A stretch of 49,470 nucleotides of DNA from Pseudomonas sp. 14P_8.1_Bac3 (lineage in GTDB: Bacteria; Pseudomonadota; Gammaproteobacteria; Pseudomonadales; Pseudomonadaceae): NCBI RefSeq assembly GCF_025466085.1, contig NZ_JANLOD010000076.1, positions 1 through 49,470 on the forward strand. The letters run 5' to 3'. Numbering within the stretch: the stretch's first letter is position 1; the number at the start of each line of letters is the position of its first letter. Made by a program: the position numbers and the translations under genes. Of the stretch, positions 26,351 through 34,256 are shown piece by piece. The notes under the pieces were generated by a model. The model did no database searches, was not told where the DNA came from, and saw only the letters and a program-made list of their open reading frames with translations.

Positions 26351-26896
26351 ATGAAGTACATAATCGACATCGTGCATGGCTTCTTCACCCAGCTTCGCAG
26401 CCTGGTGATGATCTTCGGCCATGCCTTCCGCAAGCGCGACACGCTGCAGTACCCGGAAGAACCGGTCTACCTGCCGCCGCGCTACCGTGGCCGCATCGTG
26501 CTGACCCGTGACCCCGATGGCGAAGAGCGTTGCGTAGCCTGCAACCTGTGCGCCGTGGCGTGCCCGGTCGGCTGCATCTCGCTGCAGAAAGCTGAAACCG
26601 AAGACGGTCGCTGGTACCCGGACTTCTTCCGCATCAACTTCTCGCGCTGCATTTTCTGCGGCCTCTGCGAGGAAGCCTGCCCGACCACCGCGATCCAGCT
26701 GACACCGGATTTCGAGATGGCCGAGTTCAAACGTCAGGACCTGGTTTACGAGAAAGAAGATCTGCTGATCTCCGGCCCCGGCAAAAACCCTGATTACAAC
26801 TTCTATCGTGTTGCAGGTATGGCGATTGCCGGTAAGCCGAAAGGCGCCGCGCAGAACGAAGCCGAACCGATCAACGTGAAGAGCTTGCTGCCTTAA
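26351..26896 (+). CDS. nuoI: NADH-quinone oxidoreductase subunit I
   Basis: An 8Fe ferredoxin-like subunit carrying clusters N6a and N6b. Two classical [4Fe-4S] motifs are present: C61, C64, C67, C71 (CVACNLCAVAC) and C100, C103, C106, C110 (CIFCGLCEEAC). It has 181 residues and follows nuoH by 12 bp, with GAGGATAGAG as ribosome binding region. Confidence 0.96.
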   Translation: MKYIIDIVHGFFTQLRSLVMIFGHAFRKRDTLQYPEEPVYLPPRYRGRIVLTRDPDGEERCVACNLCAVACPVGCISLQKAETEDGRWYPDFFRINFSRCIFCGLCEEACPTTAIQLTPDFEMAEFKRQDLVYEKEDLLISGPGKNPDYNFYRVAGMAIAGKPKGAAQNEAEPINVKSLLP

Positions 26897-26905
26897 GGAA
26901 GAAAG

Positions 26906-27409
26906 ATGGAATTCGCTTTCTATTTCGCATCGGGTATCGCTGTGGTGTCCACGCTTCGCGTGATCACCCACACCAACCCCGTGCACGCCCTGCTCTACCT
27001 GATCATTTCGCTGATCGCCGTGGCCATGACGTTCTTCGCCCTCGGCGCACCGTTTGCCGGTGTCCTGGAAGTGATCGCCTACGCTGGCGCCATCATGGTG
27101 CTGTTCGTGTTCGTGGTGATGATGCTGAACCTCGGCCCGGCCTCGGTTCAGCAAGAGCGCGTCTGGCTCAAGCCGGGCATCTGGCTCGGCCCGGTGATTC
27201 TCGGCGCGCTGCTGCTGGCTGAATTGCTGTACGTGCTGTTCAGCCACCAGAGCGGCCAGGCCATCGGCCACACCACCGTAGACGCCAAGGCCGTGGGCAT
27301 CAGCCTGTTCGGTCCGTACCTGCTGGTGGTCGAACTCGCCTCGATGTTGCTGCTTGCGGCAGCCGTCACGGCGTTCCACCTGGGCCGCAACGAAGCCAAG
27401 GAGCAATGA
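26906..27409 (+). CDS. nuoJ: NADH-quinone oxidoreductase subunit J
   Basis: A 167-residue membrane subunit with five predicted helices. The conserved helix 3 segment VLEVIAYAGAIMVLFVFVVMMLNL contains the pi-bulge involved in coupling (this string mixes two adjacent parts of the helix). AAGGAAG lies 5 bp before the ATG. The stop region overlaps the nuoK start area. Confidence 0.95.
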   Translation: MEFAFYFASGIAVVSTLRVITHTNPVHALLYLIISLIAVAMTFFALGAPFAGVLEVIAYAGAIMVLFVFVVMMLNLGPASVQQERVWLKPGIWLGPVILGALLLAELLYVLFSHQSGQAIGHTTVDAKAVGISLFGPYLLVVELASMLLLAAAVTAFHLGRNEAKEQ

Positions 27410-27411
27410 CG

Positions 27412-27720
27412 ATGCCTGCTATCCCTCTGGAGCATGGTCTGGCGGTCGCCGGCATCCTGTTCTGCCTCGGTCTGGTCGGCCTGATGGTCCGCCGCAACAT
27501 TCTTTTCGTGCTGATGAGCCTGGAGGTGATGATGAATGCCTCCGCCCTGGCGTTCATCATTGCCGGTAGCCGCTGGGCGCAGCCGGATGGACAGATCATG
27601 TTCATCCTGGTGATCAGCCTCGCAGCCGCCGAGGCCAGTATTGGCCTGGCGATTCTGTTGCAGCTGTACCGCCGCTTCCACACTCTCGATATCGACGCTG
27701 CCAGCGAGATGCGCGGATGA
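27412..27720 (+). CDS. nuoK: NADH-quinone oxidoreductase subunit K
   Basis: A 102-residue membrane subunit homologous to MrpC. Three helices carry the conserved glutamates in MSLEVMMNA and AAAEASIGLA. Of two ATGs six bases apart, 27412 is preferred, because AAGGAG is 8 bp before it but only 2 bp before 27406, and it gives the usual length. The gene overlaps nuoL by 4 bp. Confidence 0.95.
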   Translation: MPAIPLEHGLAVAGILFCLGLVGLMVRRNILFVLMSLEVMMNASALAFIIAGSRWAQPDGQIMFILVISLAAAEASIGLAILLQLYRRFHTLDIDAASEMRG

Positions 27721-29570
27721 ATCTTCTCTATCTGACTTTCGTATTCCCTCTCATAGGTTTCCTGCTGCTGTCGTTCTCACGCGGCCGCTTTTCGGAAAAC
27801 CTGTCGGCGCTGATTGGCGTCGGTTCCATTGGCCTGTCTGCCATCGTCACGGCTTACGTGACCTGGCAATTCAACGTCGCCCCGCCGGAAGGCGGCCACT
27901 TCACCCAGGTGCTGTGGCAGTGGATGGCGGTCGAAGGCTTCACGCCGAACTTCGCGCTGTACCTGGACGGCCTGTCCGTGACCATGCTCGGCGTGGTCGT
28001 CGGCGTCGGCTTCCTGATCCACCTGTTCGCGTCCTGGTACATGCGCGGTGAAGACGGTTACTCGCGCTTCTTCGCCTACACCAACCTGTTCATCGCCAGC
28101 ATGCTGTTCCTGATTCTCGGCGATAACCTGTTGTTCCTGTACTTCGGCTGGGAAGGCGTGGGCCTGTGCTCGTACCTGTTGATCGGTTTCTACTACAGCA
28201 ACCGCAACAACGGCAACGCGGCACTCAAGGCGTTTATCGTCACCCGCATCGGCGACGTGTTCATGGCCATCGGCCTGTTCATCCTGTTCGCCCAGCTGGG
28301 TACGCTGAACGTCCAGGAACTGCTGGTGCTGGCACCGCAGAAATTCCAGGCCGGCGACTTCTGGATGGTTCTGGCCACCCTGATGCTGCTGGGCGGCGCG
28401 GTCGGTAAATCGGCGCAACTGCCGCTGCAAACCTGGCTGGCGGATGCGATGGCCGGTCCTACCCCGGTGTCGGCACTGATCCACGCGGCAACCATGGTGA
28501 CCGCGGGCGTTTACCTGATCGCCCGTACCCATGGCCTGTTCACGTTGGCGCCGGAGATCCTGCACCTCGTCGGCCTGGTCGGCGGCGTGACCCTGGTCCT
28601 CGCCGGTTTTGCTGCACTGGTACAGACGGACATCAAACGTATCCTCGCCTATTCGACCATGAGCCAGATCGGCTACATGTTCCTGGCGCTGGGCGTGGGT
28701 GCCTGGGACGGCGCGATCTTCCATCTGATGACCCACGCGTTCTTCAAGGCGCTGCTGTTCCTTGCTTCCGGTGCGGTGATCGTTGCCTGCCACCACGAGC
28801 AGAACATCTTCAAGATGGGCGGCCTGTGGAAGAAACTGCCGCTGGCCTACGCCAGCTTCATCGTCGGCGGCGCGGCACTGTCTGCCCTGCCACTGGTGAC
28901 CGCAGGCTTCTATTCCAAGGACGAAATCCTCTGGGAAGCGCTCGCCAGCGGCAACCACGGTCTGCTCTACGCAGGTCTGGTCGGCGCCTTCATGACCTCG
29001 CTGTACACCTTCCGCCTGATCTTCATCGCGTTCCACGGTGAAGCGAAGACCGAAGCCCACGCCGGTCATGGCATCGCTCACTGGCTGCCACTGTCGGTGC
29101 TGATCGTGCTGTCGACCTTCGTCGGCGCGATGATCGTTCCGCCGCTGCACGGCGTGCTGCCGCAAAGCGTCGGCCATGCCGGCGGCGAAGCCAAGCACAG
29201 CCTGGAAATCGCCTCGGGCGCCATCGCCCTGGCCGGTATCCTGCTGGCCGCGCTGCTGTTCCTCGGCAAGCGTCGTTTCGTCACTGCAATCGCCAACAGC
29301 GGCATCGGCCGCTTCCTTTCGGCCTGGTGGTTCGCTGCCTGGGGCTTCGACTGGATCTACGACAAACTGTTCGTCAAGCCATACCTTGCGATCAGCCACG
29401 TACTGCGCAAAGACCCGCTCGACCAGACCATCGGTCTGATCCCGCGTATGGCCAAAGGCGGTCACAACGCCCTGAGCCGTACCGAAACCGGTCAACTGCG
29501 TTGGTACGCAGCCTCGATGGCAGCCGGCTCCGTGCTGGTCATCGGCGCCATCGTGCTGGTAGCGGTCTGA
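27717..29570 (+). CDS. nuoL: NADH-quinone oxidoreductase subunit L
   Basis: The distal antiporter-like proton pump of complex I, 617 residues, with about 14 core helices followed by the long lateral helix and a final helix at the C-terminus. Conserved segments include FFGWEGVGLCSYLLIGFYY, LPLQTWLADAMAGPTPVSAL (lysine and histidine proton path) and TDIKRILAYSTMSQIGYM. The start overlaps the nuoK stop (ATGA). Confidence 0.96.
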   Translation: MNLLYLTFVFPLIGFLLLSFSRGRFSENLSALIGVGSIGLSAIVTAYVTWQFNVAPPEGGHFTQVLWQWMAVEGFTPNFALYLDGLSVTMLGVVVGVGFLIHLFASWYMRGEDGYSRFFAYTNLFIASMLFLILGDNLLFLYFGWEGVGLCSYLLIGFYYSNRNNGNAALKAFIVTRIGDVFMAIGLFILFAQLGTLNVQELLVLAPQKFQAGDFWMVLATLMLLGGAVGKSAQLPLQTWLADAMAGPTPVSALIHAATMVTAGVYLIARTHGLFTLAPEILHLVGLVGGVTLVLAGFAALVQTDIKRILAYSTMSQIGYMFLALGVGAWDGAIFHLMTHAFFKALLFLASGAVIVACHHEQNIFKMGGLWKKLPLAYASFIVGGAALSALPLVTAGFYSKDEILWEALASGNHGLLYAGLVGAFMTSLYTFRLIFIAFHGEAKTEAHAGHGIAHWLPLSVLIVLSTFVGAMIVPPLHGVLPQSVGHAGGEAKHSLEIASGAIALAGILLAALLFLGKRRFVTAIANSGIGRFLSAWWFAAWGFDWIYDKLFVKPYLAISHVLRKDPLDQTIGLIPRMAKGGHNALSRTETGQLRWYAASMAAGSVLVIGAIVLVAV

Positions 29571-29610
29571 ATATGAACCTTGCGAACTTGCGAAAGGAAT
29601 TGAGCCCGTC

Positions 29611-31143
29611 ATGATTCTGCCTTGGCTAATCCTGATCCCCTTCATCGGCGGCCTGCTGTGCTGGATGGGTGAGCGCTTCGGCGCCACCCTCCCCCGCTGG
29701 ATTGCGCTGTTGACCATGACCCTGGAACTCGCGCTCGGCCTCTGGCTGTGGGCCCACGGTAACTATTCATTTGCACCGGCGCCGGGCGCCGATCCGGTCT
29801 GGGCGCTTGAGTTCAAGCACCTCTGGATCCAGCGCTTCGGCATCAGCGTGCACCTGGCCCTCGATGGCCTGTCGCTGCTGATGATCCTGCTGACCGGTCT
29901 GCTGGGTATCCTCTCGGTGCTCTGCTCGTGGAAAGAGATTCAACGTCACGTTGGCTTCTTCCACCTGAACCTGATGTGGATCCTGGGCGGCGTCGTCGGC
30001 GTGTTCCTTGCCCTCGACCTGTTCATGTTCTTCTTCTTCTGGGAAATGATGCTGGTGCCGATGTACTTCCTCATCGCGCTCTGGGGTCACAGTTCTTCGG
30101 ACGGCAAGAAAACCCGGATCTACGCGGCGACCAAGTTCTTCATCTTCACTCAGGCCTCCGGCCTGATCATGCTGGTGGCGATCCTCGGTCTGGTGCTGGT
30201 CAACTTCAACAACACCGGCGTGATTACCTTCAACTACGCCGACCTGTTGAAAACCAAGATGTCGCTCACGACCGAGTACATCCTGATGCTCGGCTTCTTC
30301 ATCGCCTTCGCGGTGAAGCTGCCGGTCGTGCCGTTTCACTCCTGGCTGCCTGATGCTCACGCCCAGGCGCCAACCGCGGGCTCCGTCGACCTGGCGGGTA
30401 TCTTGCTGAAAACTGCTGCCTACGGTCTGCTGCGTTTCGCCCTGCCGCTGTTCCCGAATGCGTCGGCCGAGTTTGCGCCGATTGCCATGACCCTCGGTCT
30501 GATCGGGATCTTCTACGGCGCGTTCCTGGCCTTCGCCCAAACCGACATCAAGCGTCTGATCGCCTTCTCGTCCGTTTCCCACATGGGTTTCGTCCTGATC
30601 GGCATCTACTCCGGCAGCCAACTGGCGCTGCAAGGCGCCGTCATGCAGATGCTGGCGCACGGTGTGTCGGCCGCGGCACTGTTTATCCTGAGTGGTCAGC
30701 TGTACGAACGCACCCACACCCGTGACATGCGTGAAATGGGTGGCCTGTGGTCGAAGATCGCTTACCTGCCGGCCATCAGCCTGTTCTTCGCCGCCGCGTC
30801 ACTGGGCTTGCCGGGCACCGGTAACTTCGTGGGTGAGTTCCTGATCCTGATCGGCACCTTCGCCAGCGCGCCATGGATCACGGCGATCGCCACGACCGGC
30901 CTGGTGTTCGGCTCGGTCTACTCGCTGATCATGATCCACCGTGCGTACTTCGGTCCGGCCAAATCGGACGCGGTACTGCATGGCATGGACGGTCGTGAAC
31001 TGATCATGGTGGTCGGCCTGGCGGTGTTGCTGATTTACATCGGCGTGTACCCGCAGCCATTCCTCGATACCTCTGCTGCGACGATGCATGGCGTGCAGCA
31101 ATGGCTCGGCACCGCCTTCACTCAACTCGCTTCGGCCCGGTAA
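29611..31143 (+). CDS. nuoM: NADH-quinone oxidoreductase subunit M
   Basis: Second antiporter-like subunit, 510 residues. It shows FFFWEMMLVPMYFLIALWG (conserved Glu in helix 5), LPVVPFHSWLPDAHAQAPT and TDIKRLIAFSSVSHMGFV, all typical of the NuoM/MrpD family. It starts 40 bp after nuoL with AAAGGAATTGAG upstream. Confidence 0.96.
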   Translation: MILPWLILIPFIGGLLCWMGERFGATLPRWIALLTMTLELALGLWLWAHGNYSFAPAPGADPVWALEFKHLWIQRFGISVHLALDGLSLLMILLTGLLGILSVLCSWKEIQRHVGFFHLNLMWILGGVVGVFLALDLFMFFFFWEMMLVPMYFLIALWGHSSSDGKKTRIYAATKFFIFTQASGLIMLVAILGLVLVNFNNTGVITFNYADLLKTKMSLTTEYILMLGFFIAFAVKLPVVPFHSWLPDAHAQAPTAGSVDLAGILLKTAAYGLLRFALPLFPNASAEFAPIAMTLGLIGIFYGAFLAFAQTDIKRLIAFSSVSHMGFVLIGIYSGSQLALQGAVMQMLAHGVSAAALFILSGQLYERTHTRDMREMGGLWSKIAYLPAISLFFAAASLGLPGTGNFVGEFLILIGTFASAPWITAIATTGLVFGSVYSLIMIHRAYFGPAKSDAVLHGMDGRELIMVVGLAVLLIYIGVYPQPFLDTSAATMHGVQQWLGTAFTQLASAR

Positions 31144-31150
31144 GAGCGCT

Positions 31151-32614
31151 ATGGAATTCACGACTCAACACTTTATCGCGCTAGCGCCGCTGTTGATCAC
31201 CACCGCCACGATCATCGTGGTGATGCTGGCGATTGCCTGGCGCCGCAACCACTCGCAGACCTTCCTGATTTCCGTGGCGGGTCTGAACCTGGCGCTGCTG
31301 TCGATCCTGCCTGCCTTGAAAGTCGCGCCGCTGGCCGTGACCCCACTGTTGCAGATCGATAGCTTCGCCTGCCTGTACATGGCACTGATCCTGGTCGCCA
31401 CCCTCGCCTGTGTGACCCTCGCCCACGCCTACCTCGGCGATGGCGGTTCGGGTTACCCGGGCAACCGCGAAGAACTGTACCTGCTGATCCTGATGGCCGC
31501 CGCCGGTGGCCTGGTTCTGGTCAGCGCGCAGCACCTGGCCGGGTTGTTCATCGGTCTGGAGCTGCTGTCGGTGCCGGTCTACGGTCTGGTGGCTTACGCC
31601 TTCTTCAACAAGCGTTCGCTGGAAGCCGGTATCAAGTACATGGTGCTGTCGGCCGCCGGTTCGGCATTCCTGTTGTTCGGTATGGCCCTGCTCTACGCCG
31701 ACTCCGGCAGCCTGAGCTTCGTCGGTATCGGCCAGGCCCTCGCGGCCACCGGCCTGCCAAGCTCGCTGGCGCAAATCGGCCTGGGCATGATGCTGATCGG
31801 CCTGGCGTTCAAGCTGTCGCTGGTGCCGTTCCACCTCTGGACCCCGGACGTTTACGAGGGTGCTCCGGCGCCGGTGGCAGCGTTCCTGGCCACCGCCTCG
31901 AAAGTCGCAGTGTTCGCGGTGATGGTGCGTCTGTTCCAGATCTCGCCAGCAGCCAGTAGCGGTGTACTCAGCGACGTGCTGACCATCATCGCCATCGCCT
32001 CGATCCTGTTCGGTAACCTGCTGGCACTGACCCAGAGCAACCTCAAGCGTCTGCTGGGTTACTCGTCCATCGCCCACTTCGGCTACCTGCTGATTGCCCT
32101 GGTGGCGAGCAAGGGTTTCGCCGTGGAAGCTATCGGCGTGTACCTGGTCACCTACGTGATCACCAGCCTCGGCGCCTTCGGCGTGATCACCCTGATGTCC
32201 TCGCCGTACAACGGCCGTGACGCGGATGCCCTGTACGAATACCGCGGCCTGTTCTGGCGCCGTCCGTACCTGACCGCCGTCCTCACCGTGATGATGCTGT
32301 CCCTGGCCGGCATCCCGCTGACCGCGGGCTTCATCGGCAAGTTCTACATCATCGCCACCGGTGTCGAGTCGCACCAATGGTGGCTGGTCGGTTCCCTGGT
32401 ACTGGGCAGCGCCATCGGCGTCTTCTACTACCTGCGCGTCATGGTCACCCTGTACCTGATCGAACCGAACCTGCGTCGCCACGATGCCCAACTGCACTGG
32501 GAACAACGCGCAGGTGGCGTGATGCTGCTGGCCATCGCCGTACTGGCGTTCTTCCTCGGGCTGTATCCACAACCGTTGCTGACGCTGGTTCAGCAGGCGG
32601 GCCTGGCGGGTTGA
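31151..32614 (+). CDS. nuoN: NADH-quinone oxidoreductase subunit N
   Basis: Third antiporter-like subunit, 487 residues from ATG 31151 (MEFTTQHFIALAPLL). An earlier in-frame start at 31088 would overlap nuoM by 56 bp and adds 21 non-hydrophobic residues, so it is rejected. LVPFHLWTPDVYEGAPAPV and NLKRLLGYSSIAHFGYLLIA are conserved. It is the last gene of the operon and is followed by a strong terminator. Confidence 0.95.
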   Translation: MEFTTQHFIALAPLLITTATIIVVMLAIAWRRNHSQTFLISVAGLNLALLSILPALKVAPLAVTPLLQIDSFACLYMALILVATLACVTLAHAYLGDGGSGYPGNREELYLLILMAAAGGLVLVSAQHLAGLFIGLELLSVPVYGLVAYAFFNKRSLEAGIKYMVLSAAGSAFLLFGMALLYADSGSLSFVGIGQALAATGLPSSLAQIGLGMMLIGLAFKLSLVPFHLWTPDVYEGAPAPVAAFLATASKVAVFAVMVRLFQISPAASSGVLSDVLTIIAIASILFGNLLALTQSNLKRLLGYSSIAHFGYLLIALVASKGFAVEAIGVYLVTYVITSLGAFGVITLMSSPYNGRDADALYEYRGLFWRRPYLTAVLTVMMLSLAGIPLTAGFIGKFYIIATGVESHQWWLVGSLVLGSAIGVFYYLRVMVTLYLIEPNLRRHDAQLHWEQRAGGVMLLAIAVLAFFLGLYPQPLLTLVQQAGLAG

Positions 32615-32642
32615 TCGCTTAGCAAGACTCGGTAGAAAACGG

Positions 32643-32669
32643 AAACGGCACCTTCGGGTGCCGTTTTTG
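32643..32669 (+). terminator. Terminator of the nuo operon
   Basis: ACGGCACC and GGTGCCGT pair around TTCG and end in TTTTT, 30 bp after nuoN. The stable UUCG-type tetraloop suggests efficient termination. Confidence 0.88.
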
Positions 32670-33012
32670 CGTTTGTAGGATTTGTTACTGCTGCTGCCCC
32701 TTTCTCCTCAGTTCCCGAAAGCTCTCGCCGCATTACCCGTTTCGTCCTACAACCGGATTGGGGCTATCGGCTCTATCTTGAACGCATGCTGATTGGAGCA
32801 ATCGTAACGAGAGCGAATAAATGAAACATGACACCTTTTCTGAATGGGTTGATGGCTTCGAAACCTTGGACATTGGCCGCCAACGTACAATTATGCGACT
32901 CCCCTATCGAACGAAATTCGCCACCAGTCCACTGCGCTGCACAGAGGTGGCTTGCAACTTTGCAGCTCCAAAATATTTTGGCTATATTTGTCCAGAATAT
33001 GAGGAGGAAGTG
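32670..33012 (+). promoter_or_regulatory. nuo to toxin-antitoxin spacer with operator-like palindrome
   Basis: No gene is convincing here. TTGTAGGA and TCCTACAA (32673-32680 and 32745-32752) form an 8-bp inverted repeat of REP character. Closer to the antitoxin lie TTGCAA (32952-32957) and an A/T-rich -10 region that includes the perfect 14-bp palindrome CCAAAATATTTTGG (32968-32981), a likely autoregulatory operator. An open frame from 32821 runs into the antitoxin, but its first 64 codons cross this promoter and are not counted as coding. Confidence 0.5.
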
Positions 33013-33252
33013 ATGATCATCGTTCCGCTAGCCGAAGCAAAAAACAACCTGTCCAAACTCGTCGATGACGCCGCCTCTGGAAAGGTCATCACCATCGCGA
33101 AACATGGTCGGGCCCTTGCTTGCCTGGTTCCGGTGAAAAAGCCCCGTGGTCAGCGAATCGGGTTGATGAAAGGTAAACTGGTGCTTCGTGAAGACTTCGA
33201 TGCCCCACTGCCGGATGACATGCTTGATGCGTTTGAGGGTAATCGGGAATGA
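33013..33252 (+). CDS. Type II antitoxin, Phd/YefM family
   Basis: A 79-residue antitoxin beginning MIIVPLAEAKNNLSKLVDDAASGKVITI, the canonical Phd/YefM N-terminal DNA-binding fold (strand, helix, strand), followed by KHGRALACLVPVK and an acidic, probably disordered C-terminal toxin-binding tail. ATG 33013 has GAGGAGG five bases upstream. It overlaps the toxin gene by 4 bp (ATGA), as expected for coupled expression. It should repress its own promoter together with the toxin. Confidence 0.88.
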   Translation: MIIVPLAEAKNNLSKLVDDAASGKVITIAKHGRALACLVPVKKPRGQRIGLMKGKLVLREDFDAPLPDDMLDAFEGNRE

Positions 33253-33626
33253 GGCTTCTGCTCGATACGCACATCCTCCTGTGGACACTCAGTGATGATT
33301 CCAGACTGTCTGGTCATGCCAGAAAGCTTATCGACGGCGCAACCGACATCTACGTCAGTGCGGCGACATTCTGGGAAATGGCAATCAAGGTCGGTCTGGG
33401 CAAGCTGCAGGTAGATCTGGAGGAAATCCGCCTTTACTGCGTCGAAAGCGGGTTTATCGAACTGCCGGTGACGTCGGAACATGCGATTGCCGTGAAAGAC
33501 CTCCAACATCACCACCGTGACCCGTTCGACCGTCTGATTATTGCCACCGCCATGACTGAGCCCATGAAGCTACTGACTGCTGACCCATTGGTTGCGAAGT
33601 ACACAGATTTAGCTGTTCTGGTTTAA
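33249..33626 (+). CDS. VapC-like PIN-domain toxin
   Basis: A 125-residue PIN-domain ribonuclease toxin. The acidic metal-binding residues are in place: D6 (LLLDTHILLW), E43 (AATFWEMAIK), D94 (HHRDPFDRLIIA) and D112 (LLTADPLV). Members of this LLLDTHxLLW subgroup pair with Phd/YefM antitoxins, as here. The likely target is RNA, for example tRNA or rRNA, but the specific site cannot be predicted. The gene appears intact, so the antitoxin must be functional. Confidence 0.9.
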   Translation: MRLLLDTHILLWTLSDDSRLSGHARKLIDGATDIYVSAATFWEMAIKVGLGKLQVDLEEIRLYCVESGFIELPVTSEHAIAVKDLQHHHRDPFDRLIIATAMTEPMKLLTADPLVAKYTDLAVLV

Positions 33627-33661
33627 GGCGACGCGGAAAAACAAGTCACTGTTATTCCGGC

Positions 33662-33694
33662 AAACGCCCCGACGCCCTCGGGGCGTTTGCTTTT
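33662..33694 (+). terminator. Terminator of the toxin-antitoxin pair
   Basis: An 11-bp perfect stem (AAACGCCCCGA/TCGGGGCGTTT) with a five-base loop is followed by GCTTTT, 36 bp after the toxin stop. Confidence 0.82.
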
Positions 33695-34086
33695 GTGCGG
33701 GCACCACAGACTTCCTGGGTTGAATGAGATAGGCGAGCCTGCCCATCTGCCTGAAGACCCGCCAGACTCCATAGGAAAAATCGCTGCGCACACGTTCCGG
33801 AGCCTTCAGAACCAAGCAGTCATCGCGATTTGGCCACCCAACGAGCTGAGATTTCCTACACCTCGTTCGACTTCATCGCTTAAGCGAATGTGGCATCTAT
33901 TCGGCATTCCCCCGGATTTACGAATCGCAATCGTCAATTGCCGATTAATGTGTACGTATTTCCATATGCCGGGAATAACGACATTGAAACTTTTGGTCAT
34001 TTTTGACCGCTCAATTTTCAACTCATACAGTGACCCCGTGCTTGATTCAGCACATCCACCCTCAAACAATAAAAGAGAGTCTGATT
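33695..34086 (+). promoter_or_regulatory. AT-rich leader region of the RiPP-like cassette
   Basis: With the preceding trailer this is a 460-bp gene-free stretch of lower GC than its surroundings. Short frames on both strands show no recognisable protein. Two dyads stand out: AATCGCAAT-CGTCA-ATTG(C)CGATT at 33923-33946 and GGTCA-TTTT-TGACC at 33995-34008. A candidate sigma-70 promoter is TTGACC (34003-34008), 17 bp, TACAGT (34026-34031), giving a leader of about 50 nt. The second dyad overlaps the -35 and could be a repressor site. Confidence 0.4.
34065..34072 (+). promoter_or_regulatory. Hfq/Crc-type CA motif at the precursor peptide start
   Basis: AACAATAA fits AAYAAYAA and adjoins the purine-rich AAAAGAGAG ribosome binding region of the small peptide gene, 15 nt before its ATG. 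This is the position at which Hfq/Crc binding blocks translation in Pseudomonas. It is suggestive only. Confidence 0.4.
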
Positions 34087-34212
34087 ATGGGTTACTTAAC
34101 CATGAACGCTAATAAACTTACCGACCTCCAACAACAGGAAGCCCCGGCACCGGAGCAACTTGAAGAACTGCAACTGACCGAGGCTGAGCAGGCCGAACTG
34201 GAAGTCGTTTAA
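34087..34212 (+). CDS. Candidate RiPP precursor peptide, 41 residues
   Basis: A short gene immediately upstream of a YcaO gene, with AAAAGAGAG eight bases before ATG 34087; an internal ATG at 34102 (MNANK) is possible. The peptide is acidic (eight Glu, one Asp, one Lys), rich in Leu and Gln, and ends QLTEAEQAELEVV. The central EQLEELQL...AELE pattern looks like the helical leader of many RiPP precursors. It has no Cys, Ser, Phe, Trp, His or Arg, so the usual Cys/Ser substrates for azoline formation are missing; only T5, T12 and T31 could be cyclised. A terminator-like hairpin directly follows, typical of an abundantly made precursor. That it is translated, and is the substrate of the YcaO protein, is inference from position. 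Confidence 0.7.
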   Translation: MGYLTMNANKLTDLQQQEAPAPEQLEELQLTEAEQAELEVV

Positions 34213-34217
34213 AAAAT

Positions 34218-34243
34218 CGGGGGCTTTAAAGGCCCCCGTTTTT
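34218..34243 (+). terminator. Partial terminator/attenuator between peptide and YcaO genes
   Basis: CGGGGGC and GCCCCCG pair around a TTTAAAG loop and are followed by TTTTT, six bases after the peptide stop codon. Transcription of the YcaO gene must read through it, since that gene starts 13 bp later (AAGGAG at 34246-34250). Such a hairpin would make precursor mRNA exceed enzyme mRNA. Confidence 0.8.
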
Positions 34244-34256
34244 CAAGGAGCGAACA

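Noticed and set aside
18525..27406. Very long minus-strand frames opposite the nuo genes (667, 878 and 692 codons)
   Set aside because: They mirror the third-position bias of nuoCD, nuoG and nuoH-J, have His/Gln/Asp-rich non-protein-like translations, and no ribosome binding sites or domains.
32821..33012. N-terminal extension of the antitoxin by 64 codons
   Set aside because: It crosses the predicted promoter and palindrome, shows no family similarity, and the ATG at 33013 has a strong GAGGAGG.
33687..34112. Plus-strand 141-codon frame and minus-strand 87-codon frame in the RiPP leader region
   Set aside because: No domain, poor start signals, and composition follows the AT-rich intergenic DNA. 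The minus-strand frame contains Cys/Ser/Gly and was considered as an alternative precursor, but it points away from the enzymes.
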